Source: Acidobacteriota bacterium (lineage in GTDB: Bacteria > Acidobacteriota > Terriglobia > UBA7540). From it: a DNA stretch of 9,422 nt. The notes beneath the pieces were generated by a model. That model saw only the letters and a program-made list of their open reading frames with translations. It searched no databases and had not been told where the DNA came from. This document shows positions 1 to 7,305 of this stretch, in pieces. The stretch's first letter is position 1; every line of letters begins with the position of its first letter. The DNA is taken from positions 1-9,422 of the forward strand of contig JAKAWN010000269.1 of NCBI GenBank assembly GCA_021827245.1, read 5' to 3'. The translations under genes and the position numbers were made by a program.

Positions 1-111
1 GAAATCTCGACCTGTCGCTGTTTAGTTTATGTTTCGCAGACCATGGAGTACCGTTGGAGCTTTCATCCGCTCTCCCAATGGTCCACCGTTTACACACAAA
101 TTGCCGCTTGA

Positions 112-789
112 CCGATTTATTTTCGCAGCGACAGCGCGGCCTATCAAGCGGCGGTCATCAATCATTACAGCCAGCCAGGGCGCAGCTTCACCATCACGGC
201 GGATTTGGATCAGGCGGTGAAGCGCGAGATTGAGCATCTGCCGGCGGCAGCCTGGACGCCCTACCGCACGCGCGAGGGCTGGGCGACGGATCGCGAGATC
301 GCCGAGACGGTGCACACAATGCGCGGCACCGAGCAAGCGTTTCGGCTGGTCGTGTTGCGCTGGGCGAATCCGCAGCCCAACCTGTTTGAGACCGAGCGCT
401 ATTGCTATCACGCCGTGGCGACCAACCGCGAGGAGTCGGCGAGCGAAGTGATCTGGAAACACAACCAGCGAGGCGAGAGCGAGAACTGGCATAAGGAGTT
501 AAAGGCGGGCTTCGGAATGGAGCAGATGCCGTGCGGCGAGTTCGCGGCCAACGCCATGTACTTTTCGATTGGCGCGCTGGCTTACAACCTGGGCCAAGTG
601 CTGAAGCGGCGGGTACTGCCGGAAGCCTATCAGACGGCGACGGTGGCGACGCTGCGCTGGAAGTTGTACCGGCTGGCGGCGAAGCTCGTGCGGCACGCGC
701 GCGGTTGGGTGCTCCGGGTCAAAGCCGACCTAGAGAAGTGGCGACTCTTGGAATCGGCGCGGCTCGCTTGTGCCGGGCTGGGAGGTTGA
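112..789 (+). pseudogene. IS1380-family transposase, 5'-truncated remnant
   Basis: This is the C-terminal half of a DDE transposase of the IS1380 family. The frame is open for 225 codons from just after a TGA at 109-111; family members are usually about 430-470 residues, so roughly the first half, including the first catalytic Asp, is missing. Recognisable landmarks are FRSDSAAY (the Asp at 130-132 is probably the second catalytic acid), the block SENWHKELKAGFGMEQMPCG and the following FAANAMYFSIGALAYNL. The Glu at 481-483 fits the third acid of the Y(2)R(3)E(6)K signature, but the signature Tyr is His here. The only start codons inside are internal, such as the TTG at 205, and none gives a whole protein. 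The 111 bases to its left do not resemble transposase in any frame, so the break lies near 109-112. It is very probably inactive. The assignment rests on recalled family motifs, not on a search. Confidence 0.85.
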
Positions 790-1180
790 GGAAAAGGAGG
801 AGGCAACCCGAGAGCGTAGGTTAAAGGAACCAGGTGGGCGTGTCGGCGGGGCAGTAAAACGAGCCGCCTCAAGAGCGAACGAGCCCTGGAAAACGCCGCC
901 GAGGTGAGCCCCGTCTTGGCTCGGTGACCGTAGCGCCTCGCGAAACAGGCTCGCACGGCTCCGCAGAACCCCTGACCCAGCCCAATCTCGATTCTTGGGT
1001 CTGACCATAGGTGTTGAAACTGTCTGTCCGGAGGTGAAGCGCTAGCGCAGCAGGGTGGCAGCTCACGATGGTACCCACGACCTCGGCCAATTCGGGAGCG
1101 GAACGATCCGGCGTGGGCGATGAATTCTCATTCATTAACAAGTTTGTGCAAGGCCAAAGCCCGAGTGCCAGGCACTGGCG
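790..1180. other. Non-coding stretch between transposase remnant and sugar dehydrogenase
   Basis: No credible gene is visible. The first part probably includes the 3' end of the insertion sequence, but its terminal inverted repeat cannot be fixed because the left end is absent. Two small inverted repeats occur: GACCCA at 974-979 with TGGGTC at 996-1001, and the perfect 10-base palindrome GCGCTAGCGC at 1039-1048. The 12-mer GCAGGGTGGCAG (1050-1061) recurs at 8642-8653 in another non-coding stretch. The reading frame of the downstream dehydrogenase stays open back to an ATG at 1068, but that extension has no family similarity and contains the gene's own promoter, so it is treated as non-coding. 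Confidence 0.55.
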
Positions 1181-1189
1181 TGCTATAAT
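1181..1189 (+). promoter_or_regulatory. Extended -10 promoter of the sugar dehydrogenase gene
   Basis: A perfect TATAAT at 1184-1189 is preceded by TG plus one base (1181-1183), the extended -10 form. No good -35 hexamer sits 16-18 bases upstream, which is tolerated when the extended -10 is present. The predicted transcription start is about 1195-1197, giving a leader of roughly 37 nt to the GTG at 1233. This placement supports the shorter start of the downstream gene. Confidence 0.6.
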
Positions 1190-1219
1190 TCAAACCCTGC
1201 CGGAAGAGTCCGCCGTAAC

Positions 1220-1225
1220 GAGGAG
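1220..1225 (+). promoter_or_regulatory. Ribosome binding site deciding the GTG start at 1233
   Basis: GAGGAG lies seven bases before an in-frame GTG at 1233. It is the best Shine-Dalgarno match near the 5' end of this frame. Together with the promoter at 1181-1189 it argues for the GTG rather than the upstream ATG at 1068. Confidence 0.65.
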
Positions 1226-1232
1226 AAACCCA

Positions 1233-2639
1233 GTGAGCTTAAACCAGAGCGGTGAAAATGGTAATGAACGATTGCGCTCCCTGCTTGAGAAGCTGGATGA
1301 CAAGAAAGCAAACATCGGGATTATCGGCCTTGGCTATGTCGGTTTGCCGCTCGCCCTGCTCTTCGCCCAGGCCGGGCAATGCGTGACTGCCGTCGACATC
1401 GATCCCAATAAGGTCGAGAAGTTGAAAAAGGGCCAAAGTTACTTTCACCATATCCCTTCCGAGGCGATTGCCCGGCAGTTGCAGTCGAAACGCATCGAGC
1501 CGACGACGGATTTCTCACGCCTGCGGGCGAGCGACGCCATCATCATATGCGTGCCGACTCCGCTGGGAGAACATCGAGAACCTGATTTGACCTTCATCCG
1601 AAAAACGGCGGAGGCCATTGCGCCCCACTTGCAGCGCGGCCAGCTTGTGGCGTTGGAAAGCACCACTTATCCGGGGACGACCGAAGAAGTGGTCCTCGCG
1701 GAGCTGAGAAAGTCGGGGCTCGATTGTCCCGTTTCGGCCTATTCGGTTGACGGGACCAGCGTGCAATGGCAAGAGGCGGAAAAGGCGGATTTTTTTCTCG
1801 CGTTCTCTCCCGAGCGCGAGGACCCAGGGAATCCCGACGTCAGGAACCGGCAAGTTCCCAAGGTGATTGGCGGGGTCAACGGGGCGAGCGCGCTTGCCGC
1901 GCAGGCCGTCTATCGCCAGGCGTTCGAAAAAACGCTGCTGGTCAGCTCGGCGCGCGTTGCGGAAATGACCAAACTGCTCGAGAACATTTACCGCTCGGTG
2001 AACATCGCGCTCGTGAACGAACTGAAGCTTTTGTGCGGGCGGATGGATATCGATATCTGGGAGGTTATCCAGGCGGCCAAAACCAAGCCGTTCGGGTTCC
2101 AGGCGTTTTATCCCGGCCCAGGTCTGGGAGGCCACTGCATCCCCATTGATCCGTTTTATCTCACCTGGAAGGCGCAGGAATATGACTTTCCGACTAGGTT
2201 CATTGAGCTTGCGGGCGAGATCAATACGCGAATGCCGGAGGAAGTGGTGGCAACGCTGATGCACGCTCTGGAGCAGCGCCGTAAGTGCTTGAATGGATCG
2301 AAAATTCTGGTTCTGGGCGTGGCGTACAAGAAAGACGTGGACGACACTCGCGAGTCACCGTCGTTAAGGATCATCGAGCTATTGATGGCGCGGGGGGCGC
2401 AGGTCCAGTATCACGACCCCTTTGTTCCCCGAATGTATCGCACGCGCAAGAACGATTTCCATATGAGCTCCGTCGACTTGACTCCTGGCACTCTGGCGGG
2501 CTTCGACGCGGCGGTGATCGTTACCGACCATTCCGCGGTGGATTACGCCGCCGTGGTCCGCCACACGCCTCTGGTGGTTGATACGAGGAACGCTACCGCG
2601 CGAGTGCGCGAACAGCGCGAAAAAATTGTCAAGGCCTGA
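1233..2639 (+). CDS. wbpA: UDP-N-acetyl-D-glucosamine 6-dehydrogenase-like nucleotide sugar dehydrogenase
   Basis: This is a cytoplasmic NAD-dependent four-electron dehydrogenase of the UDP-glucose/UDP-mannose dehydrogenase superfamily. It oxidises C6 of a UDP-sugar (UDP-GlcNAc is most likely) to the uronic acid used in O-antigen, capsule or exopolysaccharide. From the GTG it is 468 residues, slightly longer than the usual 420-440. Visible landmarks are the N-terminal Rossmann motif GIIGLGYVGLPLA, CVPTPLGEHREPDL, ESTTYPGTTEE, FSPEREDPGN, the active-site helix KLLENIYRSVNIALVNE (Lys247), the catalytic loop PGPGLGGHCIPIDP (Cys302), and the C-terminal domain with GVAYKKDVDDTRESPS. All key residues are intact. 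GGHCIPIDPFYL favours the WbpA/UDP-GlcNAc branch over UDP-glucose dehydrogenases, but the substrate is inferred. An unusual 22-residue stretch (nt 1722-1787) lies between SGL and DFFLAFSPE, where relatives have about four residues. The gene has its own promoter, and no other sugar-pathway gene is in the window. Confidence 0.93.
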   Translation: MSLNQSGENGNERLRSLLEKLDDKKANIGIIGLGYVGLPLALLFAQAGQCVTAVDIDPNKVEKLKKGQSYFHHIPSEAIARQLQSKRIEPTTDFSRLRASDAIIICVPTPLGEHREPDLTFIRKTAEAIAPHLQRGQLVALESTTYPGTTEEVVLAELRKSGLDCPVSAYSVDGTSVQWQEAEKADFFLAFSPEREDPGNPDVRNRQVPKVIGGVNGASALAAQAVYRQAFEKTLLVSSARVAEMTKLLENIYRSVNIALVNELKLLCGRMDIDIWEVIQAAKTKPFGFQAFYPGPGLGGHCIPIDPFYLTWKAQEYDFPTRFIELAGEINTRMPEEVVATLMHALEQRRKCLNGSKILVLGVAYKKDVDDTRESPSLRIIELLMARGAQVQYHDPFVPRMYRTRKNDFHMSSVDLTPGTLAGFDAAVIVTDHSAVDYAAVVRHTPLVVDTRNATARVREQREKIVKA

Positions 2640-2718
2640 GACGAAGATACAGCTGAAGTCTCGCGATTCCAGAAAAGCTTTCCCGCCTGGCACAAACTCA
2701 CAAAAGACGTTTGGAAGC

Positions 2719-3036
2719 GTGGAGACCGGGCTGGAGGACCTGGTCAAGAAGAATCAGCAGATGCTGAGCGAGACGCTCCATGCGACACGCCAGCTCACCC
2801 AACTCGCCGCCTCAATCGCTCAAAACCACGAAGCGCGGATTCAGACCCTGACGAGCATTGCTGAGCATCATGACGGCCGCCTGGACCGACCTGAACCGAT
2901 CCTCGAGACCATGGCCAGCAGGCTCGAAACCCTCCCGTCCCTGATTGACCGGTTCGCGCGCGGGCACAGGGCGGCAATAGGCATGCTGGCTGACGCTATG
3001 TGCCGATACTTCCCAGCCCTCAACCTTCAGAGGTGA
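2719..3036 (+). CDS. Small hypothetical protein, helical/coiled-coil
   Basis: The frame is open from a TTG at 2578 (overlapping the dehydrogenase by 62 nt) to the TGA at 3034-3036. No start is convincing: candidates are TTG 2578, TTG 2626, GTG 2719 and ATG 2761, none with a good ribosome binding site. GTG 2719 (105 residues) is chosen because similarity to a helical protein seems to begin there. The product is charged and helix-prone, with heptad-like repetition in NQQMLSETLHATRQLTQLAA, then SIAQNHEARIQTLTSIAEHH and DGRLDR, ILETMASRLETL. This recalls short coiled-coil hypothetical proteins common in Acidobacteria, whose function is unknown. Two prolines break the repeat where Leu/Thr would fit (LDRPEPI, ETLPSL), which may indicate decay. 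It could be co-transcribed with the dehydrogenase, or be a degenerate gene. Confidence 0.42.
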   Translation: METGLEDLVKKNQQMLSETLHATRQLTQLAASIAQNHEARIQTLTSIAEHHDGRLDRPEPILETMASRLETLPSLIDRFARGHRAAIGMLADAMCRYFPALNLQR

Positions 3037-3049
3037 AATCAAAGTCTCA

Positions 3050-3067
3050 GGCAGGTCACGGCCTGCC
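3050..3067. terminator. GC-rich hairpin between convergent genes
   Basis: GGCAGG (3050-3055) and CCTGCC (3062-3067) form a perfect 6-bp stem around the loop TCACGG. It lies in the 43-base gap between the small forward ORF and the stop of the reverse-strand SBBP gene, where a bidirectional terminator would be expected. Neither strand carries a T tract after the stem, so it does not meet the usual intrinsic-terminator pattern. Confidence 0.3.
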
Positions 3068-3079
3068 CGAAACCTGCCG

Positions 3080-6000
3080 CTAATTAACCGTCAACCCAAG
3101 ATTCCCGGTGTGTGTCAGCGTGGCGCCGTTGACCGCCGTGGTTCCCGTAATCGTCAGAGTGTAATTCCCCGGCGGCGTGCCGATGATCTTCGCGCCGACG
3201 TTGCAGGAGCTCCAAAGCAGCAGCGGGAGCAATAAGCCCAAAACCAGCCAGACTCGCCACGCCCTGAACCGTCGCGCACCGGCGGCCGCGAGAGCCAGAC
3301 CAAGCGTGAGAAAGAGGATCAGCCATGTGAGGCTGGCTCCGCCCGGAAGGAAGGTTGGCGCTCCGCGCGGACTGCGCGAGAGGGGCGCGAGCATCGAGCG
3401 CGCCAAGGTGGTAACGGTCACGGTGCTGGATGCGGCGGTTTTCCCGTCGAGCGTCACTGTGGCAGGCTGGACACTGCAGCTCGCGGCCTGCGGGGCGCCG
3501 CTGCAAGTGAGCGCGATTTTCTGGTTGAATCCGTAAATGGGATTGACGTTTAGCGTATAGGTCGCGGTCTGGCCCGCGTTGATGGTCTTGTTTGTCGAGG
3601 ATGGAGATGAAGAAGAAGCGGAGAACGCAAAGTCATCTCCGCCTCCTGCAAGCATGGCTGATTGCGGGCTATCAGACGCATTATCGGTTATGGTCAGCTG
3701 TCCGCTTGCCGGTCCCGCAGCCGTGGGAGTGAAAACGACGCTGATCGTGCACTTTGCGCCCGCGGCGACCGAACTTCCGCAAGTATTTGTTTCTGAAAAG
3801 ACACCGGTGGCAGCGATGCTGGTGACCGAAAGGCTGTCGTTTCCCGTATTGGTAAGCGTCAGGACCTGAACCGAGCTGGGCGTCGTCACCGGCTGAAGGT
3901 CGAACGTCACGGTAGAACTCGAGAGATAGACTTCAGGCGCTTTGCCGGAAATGGCATTGCCCGTGAGCTGCACGCCTTGCGGACTGCCTGGGGCATTGTC
4001 ACTGATGGTTACGGCTCCGTAGTTCGCTCCTGAAAGGGTGGGCTTGAACGCCACGTTAAACGCGCAGCTCGATCCGGCGTCGAGAGTAGCAGCGCAGTTG
4101 TTGGTTTGAGTGAAGGCTCCGCTGATTGTGATGCTGGCAATCGCGAGAGAAGCATTTCCGCTATTTGTCAGCGTGAAGGTTTGGGCGCCGCTGGTGGTTC
4201 CCACCGGCTGTTCGGAGAAAGTGAGGCTGGAAGGCGAAAGCATGACGCCAGGCCCGTCGCCGGTTCCGGACAATTGAACCGACTGCGGACTGCCGGGCGC
4301 GTTATCGGCGATGTCGAGGGTGCCGGAACGCAAAAGCGCCTGCGTTGGAGTGAATGTCACGGTGATGGTGCAGGTGGCGCTCGCCGCAACGCTCGAGCCG
4401 CAATTGTTGGATTGGCTGAAATCTCCGGTCACCAGAATGCCGTTAATGGTGAGCGGGTCCTGGCCGGTATTGGTCAGCATCACAGTTTGAGGCGGGCTCG
4501 TGGTGCCGATATTCTGATCGGAAAATGTCAGGCTTTGGGCGGAAAGATTCACGCCGGTGACAATTCCGTTCCCGCTCAGTTGAATGGTTTGCGGGCTTCC
4601 GGCAGCGTTGTCCGTGAGGGTGACGGTTCCTGTTGCCGAGCCCCTGGCCGTGGGGGAAAACGTGACGCTGATCTCGCACGTGGAAGCGGCGGGGACGGAG
4701 CTGAAACAGGTGTTGGTCTGCGCAAAATCGCCCGTGACGGCGATGTTGGAGATTGCCAGGGCGGCGCTGCCCATGTTCCGCAGCAAGACGATTTGTGGGC
4801 TACTGGTCGTTGTCAGGCTTTGATCGCCAAAGGTCAGGCTGGTTTTATTAAGGCTTACTGCGGCCGCCGCGGTCGGGCTGATTTGAACGACAAAAGCGTC
4901 CGTGCCGCCTGCGGAGCTTGGCTGATAAGCGCCCGCGAGCGTGGGGAAATCCGAAGAGGACGTAAATCCGGCGACATAAATATTGCCGCTGGAATCGATG
5001 GCAATGCCTGTCGCCTCATCGGTCGCGCTGCCGCCCAGATAGGTGGAGAAGATGAGAGACGATCCCGCAGGATCGAGTTCGCTGATGAAGGCATCTGCTC
5101 CGCCGAGCAAAACGCTTTGGATGGCGTTTGCCGTGGGGAAATCGTTTGAAGTCGTCTCGCCGGTGACATAAGCGTCGCCCGCGCTATCCAGAGCGAGGGC
5201 TTGAGGCGATTCGTCCCCGGTGCCGCCGAGATAAGTGGAATAGATCAGCGCCGTTCCGGCGGGGTTGATTTCAACCACAAAGGCGTCCGAGCCTCCGCCC
5301 AGGACGGTTTGATAGGCATTCGCGGTAGGGAAATCGGAGGAGTTTGTCTGGCCGACAATGAAGGCATCACCCGATGAGTCCACGGCCAGGTCCGCCGCCT
5401 GGTCATCGCCTGAGCCACCGAGGAAAGTTGAATACACCAGCGAAGCGCCGCCGGGCGCGAGCTTGGTAACGAAGGCGTCCTTGCCTCCGGCCAGGGTTTT
5501 TTGTAGCGGGCTTACGGTCGGAAAATCCGTGGAGCTGGTCACGCCGGCCACGTAGGCCGCGCCGGAAGAGTCGATGGCGATGGCCACGCCTTCGTCATCG
5601 GACGATCCGCCCAAATAAGTCGAGTAAACAAGCGCCGTCCCGGTGCTGTTCAGTTCGGTGACGAAGGCATCGCCGCTGCCCTTATAGGTGGTCTGGAATG
5701 CTCCCGAGGTGGTGGGGAAGTCGGCGGAGAAGGTCACGCCAGTAAGATAAACATCCCCCGATGAGTCCACCGCCAAAGAGTTGGCATAGTCAGTGGCGCT
5801 CCCGCCGAGGTATGTCGAATAGACCAGTGATGATCCGTCCGGGCTGAGCTTCGTTACGAAGGCGTTGTTTGCGCCCTTCAGTGAGGTCTGGAAAGCTCCC
5901 GTCGAAGTGGGGAAATCGGACGAGTTGGTCAGGCCGGTGACGTAAGGGTCGCCGGACGCGTCGACGGCGATGTGGCTGCTCTCATCGGTGCCCGTGCCGC

Positions 6001-7120
6001 CGAGATAAGTGACGTAGAGAAGCTTGCTGCCCGTGGGGTCGAGCTTGGCGACGAAGATATCCGCTCCGCCCGCAAGAGAAGTTGAGAGCGCTCCGGTGGT
6101 GGTCGGGAAGTCGGTGGAAACGGTGCTGCCCGTCACAAAGACGTCTCCCGAGGCGTCCACCGCAATGGCCCGGGCCTGGTCGGTCCCGCTGCCGCCTAAA
6201 TAAGTTGAGTAGCTCAGAACAGGATCGATGACCAGAGTCTGAGATTGGTCGTAGGGACCGAGGCGGAAGGCAATTCTGCCCGCACCTTCCAGCCGAAAAC
6301 TCGCCGTCACTTCATGCTCAACTCCTCCGAAATCCTGATATGCATGGGGCTTGCAGAAAGTGACGCTTCCGCCGTCAACCTGAGCCATTAGGTTTCCCGC
6401 GCGGGTGATCTCAATTCCGCGCGCTCCGCGCAAGCCGAAGGCGATATGATCCGGCTGCCCGCCGGGGTTCACCACGAAGTCATATTCCAAGCGCCCCTGG
6501 CGCCCGTGAAAAACGAGATCGATGCCATCGTACACATGATGGTAGCGAACCCTTTGAAAGGTCGGGATATCGGTTTCCCAGCCGCTGTCCTGTTTTCCAA
6601 TGAAGTAATTGGATCTCCCCTGCAACTCATGCTCGCCGTGGATGTCCGCTCGCGGATTTTGGCCAAGCAGGTCCATCTGAAGCTCAGAACGCGTCCAGCA
6701 AGCTGGAGCCGGAGAAATTTTACGCGCCTGCTTTCGCGACCGGTCTGTACAAGTTTCCTCGGCTGCCGGGTGGTTAAGAAACAAGGCCGCACCCTTTGGC
6801 GTCAAGGCCAGAGCGTATCCTGCGCCACGTGCAATAAAACTCGCCGCACCGTCAAGGCGTCCATGACCAGATTCAAAAGAAAGCGGCAGAGCGGCGATCG
6901 CCCGGACGCTCCACCGCGCCAGATACTTGTGTCCCGGACTCTTGGACGTAAGGTTCGGGGCCAGACCATGCTGGCGCAAATGGCAGGCTGTTTTTTCCCG
7001 CAGGGCCAGCCGATTGCCCGCGGTTAACGGCGTCGCAAGGACGAATGCCACGGCCCAAAAAGCCAAAAGGGCATAAGCGGCATGGGAGTGCTGCAGGGCT
7101 TTTGGAAATCTGATTTGCAT
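3080..7120 (-). CDS. Giant exported SBBP-repeat / choice-of-anchor D protein with Ig-like-transmembrane tail
   Basis: A 1346-residue secreted or envelope-attached beta-rich protein of unknown function. The ATG at 7120 is preferred over the TTG at 7135 because AAGAGG precedes it and the signal peptide starts cleanly: hydrophobic residues 14-32, likely cleavage near LTA-G (about residue 34). Order of parts: an N-terminal beta domain (about 160-290, with NYFIGK and VYDGIDLVFHG, of the kind that normally precedes SBBP repeats); seven SBBP repeats (302-749; core YSTYLGGS..D, IAVDSSGDVYVTG, SSDFPT, DAFVTKL); four ASH-like repeats (about 755-1158; core SLTFGDQ...LTNTG...FTPT...DNAPGSPQ.V.L.G); and an Ig-like domain (about 1160-1346) interrupted by two hydrophobic segments near 1264-1283 and 1290-1303. 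Seven repeats match one seven-bladed propeller. Such proteins are presumed surface or adhesive proteins; that role is inference. It lies convergent to the forward genes, downstream of the MBL-PilZ pseudogene on the same strand, with a 180-base gap and no clear promoter. Confidence 0.93.
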   Translation of the reverse strand: MQIRFPKALQHSHAAYALLAFWAVAFVLATPLTAGNRLALREKTACHLRQHGLAPNLTSKSPGHKYLARWSVRAIAALPLSFESGHGRLDGAASFIARGAGYALALTPKGAALFLNHPAAEETCTDRSRKQARKISPAPACWTRSELQMDLLGQNPRADIHGEHELQGRSNYFIGKQDSGWETDIPTFQRVRYHHVYDGIDLVFHGRQGRLEYDFVVNPGGQPDHIAFGLRGARGIEITRAGNLMAQVDGGSVTFCKPHAYQDFGGVEHEVTASFRLEGAGRIAFRLGPYDQSQTLVIDPVLSYSTYLGGSGTDQARAIAVDASGDVFVTGSTVSTDFPTTTGALSTSLAGGADIFVAKLDPTGSKLLYVTYLGGTGTDESSHIAVDASGDPYVTGLTNSSDFPTSTGAFQTSLKGANNAFVTKLSPDGSSLVYSTYLGGSATDYANSLAVDSSGDVYLTGVTFSADFPTTSGAFQTTYKGSGDAFVTELNSTGTALVYSTYLGGSSDDEGVAIAIDSSGAAYVAGVTSSTDFPTVSPLQKTLAGGKDAFVTKLAPGGASLVYSTFLGGSGDDQAADLAVDSSGDAFIVGQTNSSDFPTANAYQTVLGGGSDAFVVEINPAGTALIYSTYLGGTGDESPQALALDSAGDAYVTGETTSNDFPTANAIQSVLLGGADAFISELDPAGSSLIFSTYLGGSATDEATGIAIDSSGNIYVAGFTSSSDFPTLAGAYQPSSAGGTDAFVVQISPTAAAAVSLNKTSLTFGDQSLTTTSSPQIVLLRNMGSAALAISNIAVTGDFAQTNTCFSSVPAASTCEISVTFSPTARGSATGTVTLTDNAAGSPQTIQLSGNGIVTGVNLSAQSLTFSDQNIGTTSPPQTVMLTNTGQDPLTINGILVTGDFSQSNNCGSSVAASATCTITVTFTPTQALLRSGTLDIADNAPGSPQSVQLSGTGDGPGVMLSPSSLTFSEQPVGTTSGAQTFTLTNSGNASLAIASITISGAFTQTNNCAATLDAGSSCAFNVAFKPTLSGANYGAVTISDNAPGSPQGVQLTGNAISGKAPEVYLSSSTVTFDLQPVTTPSSVQVLTLTNTGNDSLSVTSIAATGVFSETNTCGSSVAAGAKCTISVVFTPTAAGPASGQLTITDNASDSPQSAMLAGGGDDFAFSASSSSPSSTNKTINAGQTATYTLNVNPIYGFNQKIALTCSGAPQAASCSVQPATVTLDGKTAASSTVTVTTLARSMLAPLSRSPRGAPTFLPGGASLTWLILFLTLGLALAAAGARRFRAWRVWLVLGLLLPLLLWSSCNVGAKIIGTPPGNYTLTITGTTAVNGATLTHTGNLGLTVN
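3647..4858 (-). repeat. Tandem array of four choice-of-anchor D / ASH-like units
   Basis: Four imperfect coding repeats encode about residues 755-1158. Spacings between equivalent bases of the LTF-D/E-Q codons are 306, 306 and 312 bases (102-104 codons). Each unit has a conserved pair of Cys residues (as in NTCFSS...STCEI or NNCGSS...ATCTI), consistent with a disulfide in an exported Ig-like fold. The last unit is the most divergent, with TFDLQPV in place of TFxxQ. Confidence 0.8.
4874..6217 (-). repeat. Tandem array of seven SBBP-encoding units
   Basis: Seven imperfect coding repeats encode residues 302-749 of the SBBP protein. Measured between equivalent bases of the TYLGG codons, the spacings are 195, 195, 195, 192, 192 and 192 bases, going from the N- to the C-terminal repeat, so units are 65 or 64 codons. 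Protein identity is high but synonymous differences are many, so this is an old repeat under protein-level selection and not a recent DNA amplification. Confidence 0.85.
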
Positions 7121-7124
7121 TACG

Positions 7125-7130
7125 CCTCTT
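7125..7130 (-). promoter_or_regulatory. Ribosome binding site of the SBBP gene
   Basis: On the reverse strand AAGAGG sits four bases before the ATG at 7120-7118. If the upstream TTG (7135) were the start, this purine tract would be inside the coding region, so it decides for the ATG. Confidence 0.5.
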
Positions 7131-7240
7131 CTCAAGAAACGTGCAGCCGCTTGTCAGCATTGGCCGGTTGATCCGAAAAAGACCGTTCTGCCGACAAAGC
7201 ACAACTCACGATTTCTGCCTCTATCCGGACTTGGAGTTGG

Positions 7241-7268
7241 TCCCTTCCACTGGTTCGGGATGCGAACC
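7241..7268. repeat. REP-like degenerate palindromic sequence
   Basis: The reverse strand reads CATCCCGAACCAGTGGAAGG, which resembles the widespread intergenic REP-type sequence that, when translated by chance, gives the peptide HPEPVEG; that exact peptide occurs here on the reverse strand. GGTTC (7252-7256) and GAACC (7264-7268) form a 5-bp inverted repeat. It lies in the gap between the MBL-PilZ pseudogene and the SBBP gene. The match is recalled and imperfect. Confidence 0.4.
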
Positions 7269-7283
7269 GAATTCCATCAACTG

Positions 7284-7305
7284 CTTAAGCCGTTTTCGGC
7301 CTAAG
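7284..7305. other. Hairpin at the 3' end of the MBL-PilZ pseudogene
   Basis: CTTAAGCCG (7284-7292) and CGGCCTAAG (7297-7305) pair over 9 positions with one A-C mismatch around a TTTT loop. The stem overlaps the TAG stop (7303-7301) of the reverse-strand gene. It could act in termination or 3'-end protection, but no T tract follows on the reverse strand. Confidence 0.35.

Noticed and set aside
22..492. 156-codon open frame on the reverse strand over the transposase remnant
   Set aside because: It is antisense to a recognisable IS1380 frame, is Arg/His-rich as expected of a GC-rich shadow frame, and has no family features.
1515..2264. 249-codon reverse-strand frame inside the dehydrogenase gene
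   Set aside because: It lies entirely opposite conserved dehydrogenase motifs; composition is that of an antisense shadow.
4106..5149. 347-codon forward frame opposite the SBBP gene
   Set aside because: Its apparent repetitiveness comes from the ASH/SBBP coding repeats on the other strand; no ribosome binding site or recognisable motif.
4874..6217. Regular ~195-base periodicity considered as a CRISPR or DNA satellite
   Set aside because: The period is in whole codons, conservation is at the protein level, and units are far too long for CRISPR repeat-spacers.
6446..7027. 193-codon forward frame opposite the N-terminus of the SBBP gene
   Set aside because: Antisense to a signal peptide and conserved beta domain; basic, low-information sequence typical of a shadow.
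7252..7268. GGTTC-7 bases-GAACC resembling a tRNA T-arm
   Set aside because: No acceptor, D or anticodon stem can be assembled around it; it fits better as part of a REP-like palindrome.
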